Positions 32,351 through 40,575 of a stretch of DNA of 41,859 nt are shown here, in pieces. Numbering within the stretch: the first letter of the stretch is position 1; every line of letters starts with the position of its first letter. The notes below the pieces were generated by a model. The model saw only the letters and a list, made by a program, of their open reading frames with translations, searched no databases and was not told where the DNA came from. Origin of the DNA: an uncultured Clostridia bacterium (GTDB lineage: Bacteria; Bacillota; Clostridia; TANB77; CAG-508); contig CALXAB010000011.1 in NCBI GenBank assembly GCA_944386175.1, positions 1 through 41,859 on the forward strand. Reading direction: 5' to 3'. The position numbers and the translations under genes are program-made.

Positions 32351-33979
32351 TTATGAGGCTTTTTTATTTCTTAATTCACTAGCATATTTCAAAGTAATAT
32401 CATTTATCTCTCCTGATGATATTCTTGCTATTTCTTCAACAACTTCACTTTCTTGTAACAATTTTACTGATGTTCTTGTTCTATGATTAATTACATTTTT
32501 ACTTATAAAATAATTATAATCTGCTATTGCTGCAATATTTGGTAAGTGTGATATACACATTATTTGATGATTATTTGATATTACTTTTAATTTTTGTGCT
32601 ACACTATTTGCTGCTTTTCCACTAATTCCTGTATCTATTTCGTCAAAAATTAAGATTGGAGTTTCGTCAACATCTGCTAAAACTTTTTTTATTGCTAACA
32701 TTGTTCTTGACATTTCTCCTCCTGAACTTATTTTTGAAAGTTCTTTTTCATCTTCTCCTAAATTTGTTGTAATATAAAATTCTACTATATCTTTTCCTGT
32801 TTTTAAATACTCATTTGTATAATCTACATGTACATTTATTTTGGCATTTTGCATTTCTAATTCTTTTAGTTCTTCATTTATCTTTTCATTTAATTTTTGT
32901 GCATTTTGTTTTCTTAAATCATGCATCTTTTTTATTAATATATCCATTTCATTTTCTAATTTTTTCTTTTCTTGTTTTAAATTATTATTGTATTCTTCTA
33001 AATTTTCTATATGTACAACTTCTGCTTTTATTTCTTCCTTATATTCTAATATTTCTTTAATTGTATTTCCATATTTTCTTTTTAGATTGTGTATTAAGTC
33101 TAGTCTTTCTTCTATATAATCTCTTTCTTCTTCATCAAAAAATATCTCTTCTTTGTATGTGCTTATATCTCTTGATAATTCTTGCAATTCATAATATATA
33201 TTTTTTAAATTACTACTCACTACTTCATATTTTTTATCTATATTTTCTATTTTTTCCAAAGCTCTTATAGCTGTACTTATACTGTCTATGCTGACATTTC
33301 CGATTACTTCATCTGCTTTTGATACATTTTCTACTATTTTTTCTGAATTAGACATTATTTTTCTTTTATTATTTAAATCTTCTTCTTCATCTACTTTTAA
33401 ATTAGCTTCTTCTATTTCTTTAATTTGATATTTCAATAAATCTAATTTTCTTTGTCTTTGTTTATCATCTCCATAATTTTCTTGCAATTTTTTCTCTATT
33501 TCCTTATATTTGTTATATAATTGTAAATATTCTATTTTTATTTCTTCTATTTCTTTTCCTATAAAACCGTCTAAATAATTTAAGTGTTTTTTATTATCTA
33601 ATAAGTTTTGATTATCATTTTGGCCATGTATTTCAATTAAATTAGACATAAATGTTTTTAATTCATTTACTGTTACCATTCTTCCATTTATTTTACACAT
33701 GTTTCTTCCATTTAGGTTTATTTCTCTTGATATTATGATATTTCCATCTACTGAATTTATGTTGTCAGGTAAATATATACATAGTTCAACAAAAGCATTT
33801 GTTGTACCTTTTCTTAACATTTCTTTTGAAAATCTTCCTCCTGATACTATTTTTAAAGAGTCTATTATTAATGTTTTTCCTGCTCCTGTTTCTCCTGTTA
33901 ATACATTTAGGCCTCTGTTTAGGTCTATTGTTATATCTTCTATGATTCCTATGTTTTTTATATGTAATGTTGATATCAT
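32351..33979 (-). CDS. recN: DNA repair protein RecN
   Basis: A 542-residue SMC-like ATPase of double-strand break repair. The N-terminal MISTLHIKNIGIIEDITIDL and Walker A GETGAGKTLI (near 29-38) are typical. A long coiled coil spans roughly 150-380. The C-terminal ABC signature is SKISSGGEMSRTMLAIKKVL and Walker B is PILIFDEIDTGISG, followed by VAQKLKVISNNHQIMCISHLPNIAA. Length is about normal. A TAGGAGG site precedes the ATG, and a strong SigA promoter lies at 34040-34068. The usual Firmicute neighbour argR is absent. Confidence 0.95.
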   Translation of the reverse strand: MISTLHIKNIGIIEDITIDLNRGLNVLTGETGAGKTLIIDSLKIVSGGRFSKEMLRKGTTNAFVELCIYLPDNINSVDGNIIISREINLNGRNMCKINGRMVTVNELKTFMSNLIEIHGQNDNQNLLDNKKHLNYLDGFIGKEIEEIKIEYLQLYNKYKEIEKKLQENYGDDKQRQRKLDLLKYQIKEIEEANLKVDEEEDLNNKRKIMSNSEKIVENVSKADEVIGNVSIDSISTAIRALEKIENIDKKYEVVSSNLKNIYYELQELSRDISTYKEEIFFDEEERDYIEERLDLIHNLKRKYGNTIKEILEYKEEIKAEVVHIENLEEYNNNLKQEKKKLENEMDILIKKMHDLRKQNAQKLNEKINEELKELEMQNAKINVHVDYTNEYLKTGKDIVEFYITTNLGEDEKELSKISSGGEMSRTMLAIKKVLADVDETPILIFDEIDTGISGKAANSVAQKLKVISNNHQIMCISHLPNIAAIADYNYFISKNVINHRTRTSVKLLQESEVVEEIARISSGEINDITLKYASELRNKKAS

Positions 33980-34039
33980 ATTTACCTCCTATATTGAGAC
34001 TTTGTAGAATTTTTGTTCACTAAAATTATGTTCGTTATT

Positions 34040-34068
34040 ATTCTATATTCTATTTTTTGTTTTGTCAA
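34040..34068 (-). promoter_or_regulatory. SigA promoter of recN
   Basis: On the minus strand: TTGACA (34063-34068), a 17-nt spacer, TAGAAT (34040-34045). A lone CGAACAT just downstream resembles half of a LexA box but has no partner half. Confidence 0.75.
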
Positions 34069-34107
34069 TACTTTTGCGAAAAAAAGTTCTGTATTTTTAT
34101 TCGATAG

Positions 34108-34977
34108 TTAGTCAATATATTCTTTATCTTGTATCTGCGTTGTATTACTTTCTTTTTGTTTAACTCCATCAGCAAGTCGTTCTGAAGACATCTGTATTCC
34201 TAGTTTTTGCGTTTCAGATAATTTCCAAGATTTCTTATTAGATGAATTTAATTCTTCTTGAGTCTTGCTTAATTCTTCTTGTAAATTAGGAATTACATCT
34301 TCTAATCCTAATTTTTGTAATGTTGGTATTACAGATTCTTCTAGTAGTTCTGGAATTGTAAAATCATGATATTCCCTATTATTTATAAAATTTACTAAAC
34401 TTTGAACTACATTATCTCTTAAATTATATTCACACAAATTTTTATCTACTTCTTTATATTTTGACAAATGGGACTTTACTTCTCCAATTTCTGCCTCTGA
34501 AAACGATGTTGAATCTAAAACAGTATTAGTAACAAAGAAACTTCTAATTTTGAAAAATAATTTCTTTATTGGACTAGACTCTTCTAAGGCTTTGACTTTT
34601 TTACTTTTTTCCGTTGTTGCTTTTGACATACTAGAATTACACTCTGACAATACTTGCATACCATTCGATAATTGTGAAATCATATCTTCTATAATAGCAT
34701 CCCCAACGAAATTTGAACCTACAAAATCATACTTTTCATTGGGATCTACAAACATTGATATTCCAGCTTTTTTAAATATTTGAGCTAATTCGACCAATTT
34801 ATTATTAAAAGTAATTCCTACGTTAGGTACATCTGTTTCAATATCAAAATATTTTCCATTTTTCTCTAAATTTGTTATAAGTTCTGTTTGTTTAGAAATT
34901 ATTTCTCTTACTTTTTCATATACTAGACTTTTATATCTATCTTCATAAGTTTTTATATCATTTTCACTTATACTCAT
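34108..34977 (-). CDS. Uncharacterised protein, helical, 289 residues
   Basis: I recognise no family. The protein is hydrophilic, without signal peptide or membrane helix, and appears largely alpha-helical. Two parts stand out: an N-terminal half (about 1-150) with KAGISMFVDPNEKYDFVG, and a C-terminal half with FTIPELLEESVIPTLQKLGLEDVIPNLQEEL followed by a Ser/Lys/Glu/Gln-rich tail. A basic segment, SSPIKKLFFKIRSFF, lies near 136-150. The start at 34977 has AGAAGG upstream. It lies between recN and hemW on the same strand, separated from hemW by a hairpin. Like the RelA-like gene, it interrupts housekeeping neighbours and may be lineage-specific cargo. Confidence 0.75.
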   Translation of the reverse strand: MSISENDIKTYEDRYKSLVYEKVREIISKQTELITNLEKNGKYFDIETDVPNVGITFNNKLVELAQIFKKAGISMFVDPNEKYDFVGSNFVGDAIIEDMISQLSNGMQVLSECNSSMSKATTEKSKKVKALEESSPIKKLFFKIRSFFVTNTVLDSTSFSEAEIGEVKSHLSKYKEVDKNLCEYNLRDNVVQSLVNFINNREYHDFTIPELLEESVIPTLQKLGLEDVIPNLQEELSKTQEELNSSNKKSWKLSETQKLGIQMSSERLADGVKQKESNTTQIQDKEYID

Positions 34978-35039
34978 ATTATAACCTTCTTTCTATTAAT
35001 ATTTTCAATATACCATATTTTTGCAATTTTTCTTTAGAT

Positions 35040-35072
35040 ACAACTCAATACGTTTTAATGGTATTAAGTTGT
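35040..35072. terminator. Hairpin between hemW and the uncharacterised gene
   Basis: A 12-bp stem with one mismatch (35040-35051 with 35061-35072), 20 nt after the hemW stop. The T-run is on the plus-strand side; on the minus strand termination would be weak. Confidence 0.45.
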
Positions 35073-35091
35073 TTTTATTTTATATGAATTT

Positions 35092-36273
35092 TTAAACAAA
35101 TTCCTCCCAAACTAAATTTGCAAAATCCAGACCTTTACTTGTCAATCTGATATTATCTCCATCAATAACTATCAAATTTTCACCAACTAATTTTTCCAAC
35201 TCCTTTCTATATAGAAAAATAGGATTATCAACATACTTTTCCTTAAATTCTGAAATATATACACCTTCTATCATTCTTAAACCTAACAACATATATTCCT
35301 TTCTCTTACTTTCTAAATCCTGTTTTTCTTCTATTTCGTAGATTTTACTCTCATTGTTTTCTAATTCTTTGTAAACATCTTTTAGATTATTCATATTTTC
35401 TATATACTCTTCTACTTTCATACAGTTAGAGTATCTTATATTATTTAAATATGAATGTGCTGAAACTCCAATTCCAATATATTCTTTTTGTTTCCAGCAA
35501 TTAACATTATGTTTTGATTCTTTTCCTTTTTTAGCAAAATTTGATATTTCATAATGATTATACCCGTTTAATTCTAGCATATCTTTTACATACCAATACA
35601 TTTGCCTTTCCGTTTCTTCACTTGGTAATTCCAAAATTCCATTTTCTAGCATATCATTAATTTTTGTTCCTTCTTCAATTATAAGCGAATATACACTTAT
35701 ATGATTAGGATTTAAATTTATAACATCTTTCAAGCTTCTTTTTAGGTCATCAATAGTTTGATTTGGTAATCCTAGCATTAAATCTATATTTATATTTTTA
35801 AAACCTACATCTTTTGCTAATTTATATGTTTCTATAAATTCTTCGTATGTATGAATTCTTCCTATTTGCTTTAATAATATATCATTTGTTGTTTGCAGTC
35901 CTATGCTTAATCTATTAATCCCACAATTTATATAGTTTTCTAGCTTTTTTCTATCTGTAGTTCCTGGATTTACTTCTATTGTTATTTCTATATCTTCAAA
36001 TTTTGTTTGATTATTTGTTTCCAACAACTTCTTTTTTATATAATCTAATATTTTTACTATATATTCTACTTTTATGGATGAGGGTGTTCCTCCCCCAATA
36101 TATATTGTTGTTATATTGTAATTGTTTAAATTATATTTTTTTAGTTCTTTAGTTATAGCACCTATGTATTGTTCTACTAAGTTTGTGTTTGTATATGAAA
36201 TAAAATCACAATAATAACATTTTTGTTTACAATATGGCATGTGAATATATATTCCTAATTCTTTTTTATCCAT
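35092..36273 (-). CDS. hemW: Radical SAM protein HemW (heme chaperone family)
   Basis: A 393-residue radical SAM protein. The 4Fe-4S cluster motif CKQKCYYCDF (near 15-24) is CxxxCxxCxF, the HemW form, not the CxxxCxxCxC of coproporphyrinogen dehydrogenase HemN. TIYIGGGTPS (near 58-67), RLSIGLQTTND, and HISVYSLIIEEGT are typical family blocks, and the C-terminal HemW domain is present (LGLRMIEGVYISEF). HemW proteins bind heme and are thought to deliver it to target proteins. No other heme genes are in the window. It follows the RNA methyltransferase gene by 34 nt and is probably cotranscribed. Confidence 0.92.
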   Translation of the reverse strand: MDKKELGIYIHMPYCKQKCYYCDFISYTNTNLVEQYIGAITKELKKYNLNNYNITTIYIGGGTPSSIKVEYIVKILDYIKKKLLETNNQTKFEDIEITIEVNPGTTDRKKLENYINCGINRLSIGLQTTNDILLKQIGRIHTYEEFIETYKLAKDVGFKNINIDLMLGLPNQTIDDLKRSLKDVINLNPNHISVYSLIIEEGTKINDMLENGILELPSEETERQMYWYVKDMLELNGYNHYEISNFAKKGKESKHNVNCWKQKEYIGIGVSAHSYLNNIRYSNCMKVEEYIENMNNLKDVYKELENNESKIYEIEEKQDLESKRKEYMLLGLRMIEGVYISEFKEKYVDNPIFLYRKELEKLVGENLIVIDGDNIRLTSKGLDFANLVWEEFV

Positions 36274-36307
36274 TTTTATATAGTTTTAAGAAAACGTTTG
36301 AATATTC

Positions 36308-37255
36308 TTAATTTCTCTCCTTTCTTAATTTTGCAATAAAAAATCCTTCCTCTTTTTTTGTTGGCAATATCCTTATTGCTTTTTTTATGCTTTTATCTAA
36401 ATTTTCATTAAATCCTTGCATTTTTCCTTTTATATCTATATTTATGTCTATTAATTTTAAATTTAAATTGTTTATTGCCCAGTCTAGTACTTTTTCATTT
36501 TCTTCTTTGTTTAAAGTACATGTTGAATATACCATTATTCCATTTACTTTTAATGCTTCATATGCACTTTTTAATAACTTTTTTTGTAATTTTGCTAACT
36601 GCATAACATTTCTTGCCGACCAGTTTCTATATGTTGACACATTGTTTCCTAAAAACCTACCTTCTCCACTACATGGTGCATCTAATAATACTTTATCAAA
36701 TTCCTCTCTATGATTTTCTCCTACTTTTTCTCCTCTTTGATTTATAACTTCTACTATTTTAGCACCTTGTTTTTCAATATTATATTTTAATCTTTCACAT
36801 CTTAATTTGTCCAATTCATTTGCCAAAATATATCCTTTATTTTCCATCATACTAGCCATTTGCGTTGTTTTGCTCCCTGGTGCTGATGTTAAGTCTAATA
36901 CTTTTTCTCCTGGTTTTGGATTTAAAATTATTGGAGGTATCATACTAGATAAACTTTGTAAGTATAAGAGTCCTTTTTGGTATGCTTCTAAACTTTCTAT
37001 TTGTTTTTCTTTTGCGTTTTTTATTACTAATGCGTCTTTATACCATTCTACTCTTTCGAATTTGATGTTATTTTCTTTTAAATTTCTCATTAATTCTTGT
37101 ATTGTAGTTTTTATATTATTTGCTCTTAATGTTGTATTTCTTTCTCCTAACATTCCAGATAATATTTTATCTACTGTAAGTGGGCTATATGTTTCATATA
37201 AATTATCTATAAAATCTTTTGGTAGTCTTTTTTTTAATTCTAATATTGACATCAT
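36308..37255 (-). CDS. RNA m5C methyltransferase, NOL1/NOP2/Sun (RsmB/RsmF-like) family
   Basis: A 315-residue SAM-dependent RNA cytosine-5 methyltransferase. Family motifs are VLDLTSAPGSKTTQMA (SAM site, near 122-137), LLDAPCSGEGRF with the PCS cysteine (near 191-203) and MVYSTCTLNKEENE with the second, catalytic TC cysteine (near 247-260), so both active-site cysteines are kept. The N-terminal ~100 residues are the small RNA-binding domain. It lacks the C-terminal extension of full-length RsmF and the NusB-like domain of RsmB, so the target site cannot be fixed. Two adjacent ATG codons at the start leave a one-residue ambiguity. Confidence 0.9.
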   Translation of the reverse strand: MMSILELKKRLPKDFIDNLYETYSPLTVDKILSGMLGERNTTLRANNIKTTIQELMRNLKENNIKFERVEWYKDALVIKNAKEKQIESLEAYQKGLLYLQSLSSMIPPIILNPKPGEKVLDLTSAPGSKTTQMASMMENKGYILANELDKLRCERLKYNIEKQGAKIVEVINQRGEKVGENHREEFDKVLLDAPCSGEGRFLGNNVSTYRNWSARNVMQLAKLQKKLLKSAYEALKVNGIMVYSTCTLNKEENEKVLDWAINNLNLKLIDINIDIKGKMQGFNENLDKSIKKAIRILPTKKEEGFFIAKLRKERN

Positions 37256-37362
37256 TTTCTATGTTTTTATGTCTCCTTTTTTCATATAATTTTTAACTTA
37301 AATATTACATTTTTATAAAGTGAATTTCTGTATATTATTAACAAATTTTGTGCAAAAAATTT

Positions 37363-37436
37363 TTTTGAAAATAAAAATTGTTTATTTTCACTTTGAGGCT
37401 AAGTAACTTAAAGTTTCATATTGCTTCATATTATAC
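37363..37436 (-). repeat. Dispersed 74-nt intergenic repeat, copy B
   Basis: Matches 22935-23008 at 68 of 74 positions. It starts at the stop codon of the YgjP-type gene and ends in a GAAAATAAA/TTTATTTTC hairpin followed on the minus strand by A- and T-runs, so it may work as a 3'-end element. Confidence 0.8.
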
Positions 37437-38173
37437 TAAAAATTTAATTCTTTTGCATTTTGTTTTAACCATTTGTCTATTTCTTCATAGTTTGGTATAT
37501 AATCTTTTACTAAATCATAAAAATCTTGACTGTGATTTCTATGTACTATATGGCATAATTCATGTACTATTACTGCATCAATTTTGTCTTCTGGTAACAT
37601 TATTAACCTTGAACTAAAATATAATTGTTTTGTATCTGGCTTGCAACTACCATATTTGGTTTTTGCGTCTCTTACATTAAATGATTTATATGGTAATTTT
37701 GTAATTTTACTCCAATAAGGCAATTTTTCTTGTATAATACATTCTGTGTTATTTTTAAATAAATTTTTTATCATTTTATCAACATTATATTTTATCAGTT
37801 CTTCATCTTTTATATTTTGCGATATTTTTATATTGAAAGTTTTGTCTTTATCATCTATTTCTAATTCTATTGAATTTTGTTGTATTTCTTCTCTAATAAC
37901 TTTATATTGCTCACCTTTATATAAAATTTTTTCTCCAGTTTTCCAATGTTTGATAATATTATTATCTGTTGATATTATTTTTAAGTATTGATTATATATA
38001 TTTTCTTCGTTTTCTTTTATCATTTTTGATATTATTTTATTACTAACATATTTTGGTTTAGTTATATTTAGTGTAGTTCCACTAAAATACATTTTTATCG
38101 TTTTTGCATTTTTGTAATTTCTTAGTATTATTGGAATTGTTTTGTCTTTTATTTCTATTGCTAGTTTTGCCAT
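37436..38173 (-). CDS. YgjP-type (DUF45/WLM-like) zinc metallopeptidase family protein
   Basis: A 245-residue protein of the YgjP/DUF45 family. The C-terminal third has the zincin motif in AVIVHELCHIVHRNHSQDFY (HELCH, HExxH type, near residue 205), preceded by the family block RDAKTKYGSCKPDTKQLYFSSRLIMLP. The N-terminal ~120 residues are the less conserved beta domain. The substrate is unknown; relatives include the DNA-protein crosslink peptidases (SprT/WLM-like), but that link is loose. Its stop codon coincides with the end of the dispersed repeat at 37363-37436. Confidence 0.88.
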   Translation of the reverse strand: MAKLAIEIKDKTIPIILRNYKNAKTIKMYFSGTTLNITKPKYVSNKIISKMIKENEENIYNQYLKIISTDNNIIKHWKTGEKILYKGEQYKVIREEIQQNSIELEIDDKDKTFNIKISQNIKDEELIKYNVDKMIKNLFKNNTECIIQEKLPYWSKITKLPYKSFNVRDAKTKYGSCKPDTKQLYFSSRLIMLPEDKIDAVIVHELCHIVHRNHSQDFYDLVKDYIPNYEEIDKWLKQNAKELNF

Positions 38174-38524
38174 TTTGCTATCTCCCTTTCTTCATTTTTT
38201 CATTTCTCTATTTCTCCTTTTCTCTATTCCTTCATTTTTTTATTTCTCATCTTCAGAGTTGACAACTTTTATTTTTAATTATTATTTATTGTTTAGTTAA
38301 CTATTTTATTTTTTTGTCTTTATTTTTTAGTAAACTTATTTATTTTCTACTGCTCTATTTGCTTATCTTTAATTACTTATTTAATTAGACACCATATATT
38401 TTAATTATTACTTAGTTAATTTTTTACCTTTTATTTAATTATTTGCTTCGTTAAATATGTTTTATTTTTAATCATTTATATATGACTATATAATATATAA
38501 TTTTTAACAATATAAATCTGCTTT
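38174..38524. other. Gene-free AT-rich gap between whiA and the YgjP-type gene
   Basis: About 350 nt without a credible gene. The part nearest the YgjP-type start is purine-rich on the minus strand (runs of GGAGAAATAGAG type); the rest is extremely AT-rich. A weak AAATCT/AGATTT hairpin overlaps the whiA stop. I see no structured RNA. Confidence 0.6.
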
Positions 38525-39472
38525 TTATAGATTTTTAGCTATTTCCATAATTTTTTTTAGTCTATAGTTCACTCCTGATTTTCCTATTGGATTTTTTAGT
38601 TTTTTTCCTAGATCAATTAAAGACATATCTGGATTTTCCAATCTTAATATTGCAATTTCTTTTAAATTTTCATCTAACTTATTAAATTTTCCTGCTTTTT
38701 GTATTTTTTCAATAGCTGAGATCTGTTCTATAGAAGCATTTATAGTTTTGTTAAGATTTGCTGTTTCACAATTTACAAGTCTATTTACCTTTCCTCTCAT
38801 TTCTTTTTGTATTCGTATATCTTCAAACCTCAAAACAGCTTTTGAAGCACCTATTAAAGCTAAAAACTTTGATATCTCTTCACTTTCCTTAATATATATT
38901 GAATATTTATTTTGATTTTCTAAAGTTTTTACCTTAATTTCAAACATATTTAAAATTTTTACTATTTTTTTCATATTTTCAACATTTGACACCAATATTT
39001 CCAGATGATATTTTCTTTCTGGATTATTTATAGATCCAGCTCCTAAAAATACACCTCTTATTATTGATTTTAAATTTTCTTGATTCTCATCCACTATATT
39101 TTTTAAATATACTACACTTTCTTTTATCTCTATAATTTTATCTACATCTTCTATTTCATTTATGTCCTTTGCTTTAGTTTTGCTTTCTATTTTTGCTATA
39201 TCTTGAATTTTATTTATATTTTCTATTTTAGTTGTTATCACAAAATTCTTTCCTATTATTTCAATTTGATGGTATATATTTAAATTAGATAATAATTTGG
39301 AAAATCTATTTATATTGTAATCACTTTCAGTCGAAAATTTTATCTTGTTCTTTCCTATAACGTCAATGTTTCCAGATATTAAATATCCTATTAACTCATA
39401 TTTTACTAATTCTTTATTAGCTAAATTACTCGTTTTATTTAATTCTTGCTTTATATCTGATGAAAAAGACAT
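38525..39472 (-). CDS. whiA: DNA-binding protein WhiA
   Basis: A 315-residue WhiA, a LAGLIDADG-fold plus helix-turn-helix protein found across Gram-positives, linked to cell division and sporulation control. It begins MSFSSDIKQELNK, matching the family. The central domain contains IIRGVFLGAGSINNPERKYHLEI, and the C-terminal DNA-binding domain contains RLVNCETANLNKTI and LRLENPDMSLIDLGKKL...GKSGVNYRLKKI. The ATG at 39472 is chosen because AAAGGAG lies 9 nt upstream; the frame stays open to 39532 only through the repeat at 39494-39521. The rapZ and yvcK neighbours usual in Firmicutes are absent; it follows prmC by 16 nt. Confidence 0.95.
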   Translation of the reverse strand: MSFSSDIKQELNKTSNLANKELVKYELIGYLISGNIDVIGKNKIKFSTESDYNINRFSKLLSNLNIYHQIEIIGKNFVITTKIENINKIQDIAKIESKTKAKDINEIEDVDKIIEIKESVVYLKNIVDENQENLKSIIRGVFLGAGSINNPERKYHLEILVSNVENMKKIVKILNMFEIKVKTLENQNKYSIYIKESEEISKFLALIGASKAVLRFEDIRIQKEMRGKVNRLVNCETANLNKTINASIEQISAIEKIQKAGKFNKLDENLKEIAILRLENPDMSLIDLGKKLKNPIGKSGVNYRLKKIMEIAKNL

Positions 39473-39488
39473 TATCATTTGCTCCTTT

Positions 39489-40361
39489 CTAATTGTCAAA
39501 ATAGCCCGTCCCCTTTGGCACTCTACATGCAACTATTACTCTGTCGTTGTTTCCTAAATCCTTTTTACAATAAATATTTATATATTTTCCTTCTTTTTCT
39601 AATAAACTTTCAACTTGCTCTTTTTGATCAAATCCTATTTCTAAACATAACATTCCTTTATTATTTAAATAATTGTATGAATTCTGAATTATTTTCCTAT
39701 AAAAATCCAATCCATCTACTCCTCCATCTAACGCTAATAATGGCTCTTTTTTTACTTCTATATCAAGTTTTTTTATATCTTCTTTTTTTATGTATGGTGG
39801 ATTTGATACTATAAGATCATATTTATTTTTTGATAAGTTACTAAATAAATCTGATTCTATAAAAGTAATTTTTTCTTCTACATTGTTATTTCTCGCATTC
39901 TTTTTGGCTATTTTTAAAGCTTTATTACTTATATCAACTGCCGTTATATCTACATTATTTAAATATTTAGCTAACGAAACTGCTATTGCTCCGCTTCCTG
40001 TACATAAATCTAATATTTTAATAAAATTTTTTCTTTTGCATAAATTTATTACTTCTTCTACTAAAATTTCTGTATCTGGTCGTGGTATTAATACATTTTC
40101 ATCAACATAAAAACTCATTTTCATAAATTCTTGTTGATGTGTTATATGCTGAATAGGTATTCCTTTTATTAACATGTTTATCCCTTTTAAGTAATCTACA
40201 TTTTGCCTTAATGTTAATTGTTGGTCATCATGTACTAATATGTATTCTCTTGGTTTATTTAATATATATTGCATTAAAAGTCTTGATTTTAAGTTTGGTT
40301 CTTTTATATTGTTTGTTTTAAGACTAATCATACCTTTTCTCATTACTTCTTTTAATTGCAT
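39489..40361 (-). CDS. prmC: Release factor glutamine methyltransferase PrmC
   Basis: About 290 residues. PrmC methylates the Gln of the GGQ motif in release factors RF1/RF2. The N-terminal helical domain is followed by the SAM site ILDLCTGSGAIAVSLAKYL (near 110-130), VDISNKALKIAKKNA and the catalytic VSNPPYIKKEDI (near 180-191). The natural C terminus (DRVIVA) is followed by CRVPKGTGYFDN, encoded by the 28-nt GGGACGG repeat, which also supplies sequence up to the stop. I prefer the ATG at 40361; the in-frame GTG at 40370 sits too close to the AAAGGGA site. A 55-bp-armed palindrome lies upstream, between it and ftsH. Confidence 0.93.
   Translation of the reverse strand: MQLKEVMRKGMISLKTNNIKEPNLKSRLLMQYILNKPREYILVHDDQQLTLRQNVDYLKGINMLIKGIPIQHITHQQEFMKMSFYVDENVLIPRPDTEILVEEVINLCKRKNFIKILDLCTGSGAIAVSLAKYLNNVDITAVDISNKALKIAKKNARNNNVEEKITFIESDLFSNLSKNKYDLIVSNPPYIKKEDIKKLDIEVKKEPLLALDGGVDGLDFYRKIIQNSYNYLNNKGMLCLEIGFDQKEQVESLLEKEGKYINIYCKKDLGNNDRVIVACRVPKGTGYFDN
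39494..39521 (-). repeat. GGGACGGGC repeat copy forming the 3' end of prmC
   Basis: A 28-nt copy, 25 of 28 identical to 15988-16015, read in a different frame from the transketolase copy (VPKGTGYFD here, CQEGRAILA there). It lies just before the whiA ribosome binding site. Confidence 0.85.
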
Positions 40362-40432
40362 GAGTACCACTTCCCTTTGCCTAAATTCATATTAAATTCA
40401 CTTTTATTTTACTATATTAGTATATAAATGTC

Positions 40433-40571
40433 AAAGGGGACGGACCTTGAGATTGCCATTGGGGACGGGTTATTTTGGCACACTTTAATATAATAAATTT
40501 AAATTAGAGTATATTATAAAGTGTGCCAAAATAACCCGTCCCCAATGGCAATCTCAAGGTCCGTCCCCTTT
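40433..40571. repeat. Large GGGACGG palindrome with perfect 55-bp arms
   Basis: Arms 40433-40487 and 40517-40571 are perfectly complementary with a 29-nt AT-rich spacer. Each arm holds two GGGGACGG modules; the inner one (ending TTATTTTGGCACACTTT) is the same element as the short copies in the transketolase and prmC genes. It lies 4 nt after the ftsH stop codon. It may terminate ftsH transcription, and it looks like a mobile palindromic repeat. Confidence 0.9.
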
Positions 40572-40575
40572 TGCA

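Noticed and set aside
34025..34045. Possible LexA (SOS) box upstream of recN
   Set aside because: Only one half-site (CGAACAT) is present; the matching GTTC half at proper spacing is missing.
39473..39532. A 20-residue N-terminal extension of whiA
   Set aside because: The extension is translated from the GGGACGG repeat and precedes the ribosome binding site; the family starts at MSFSS.
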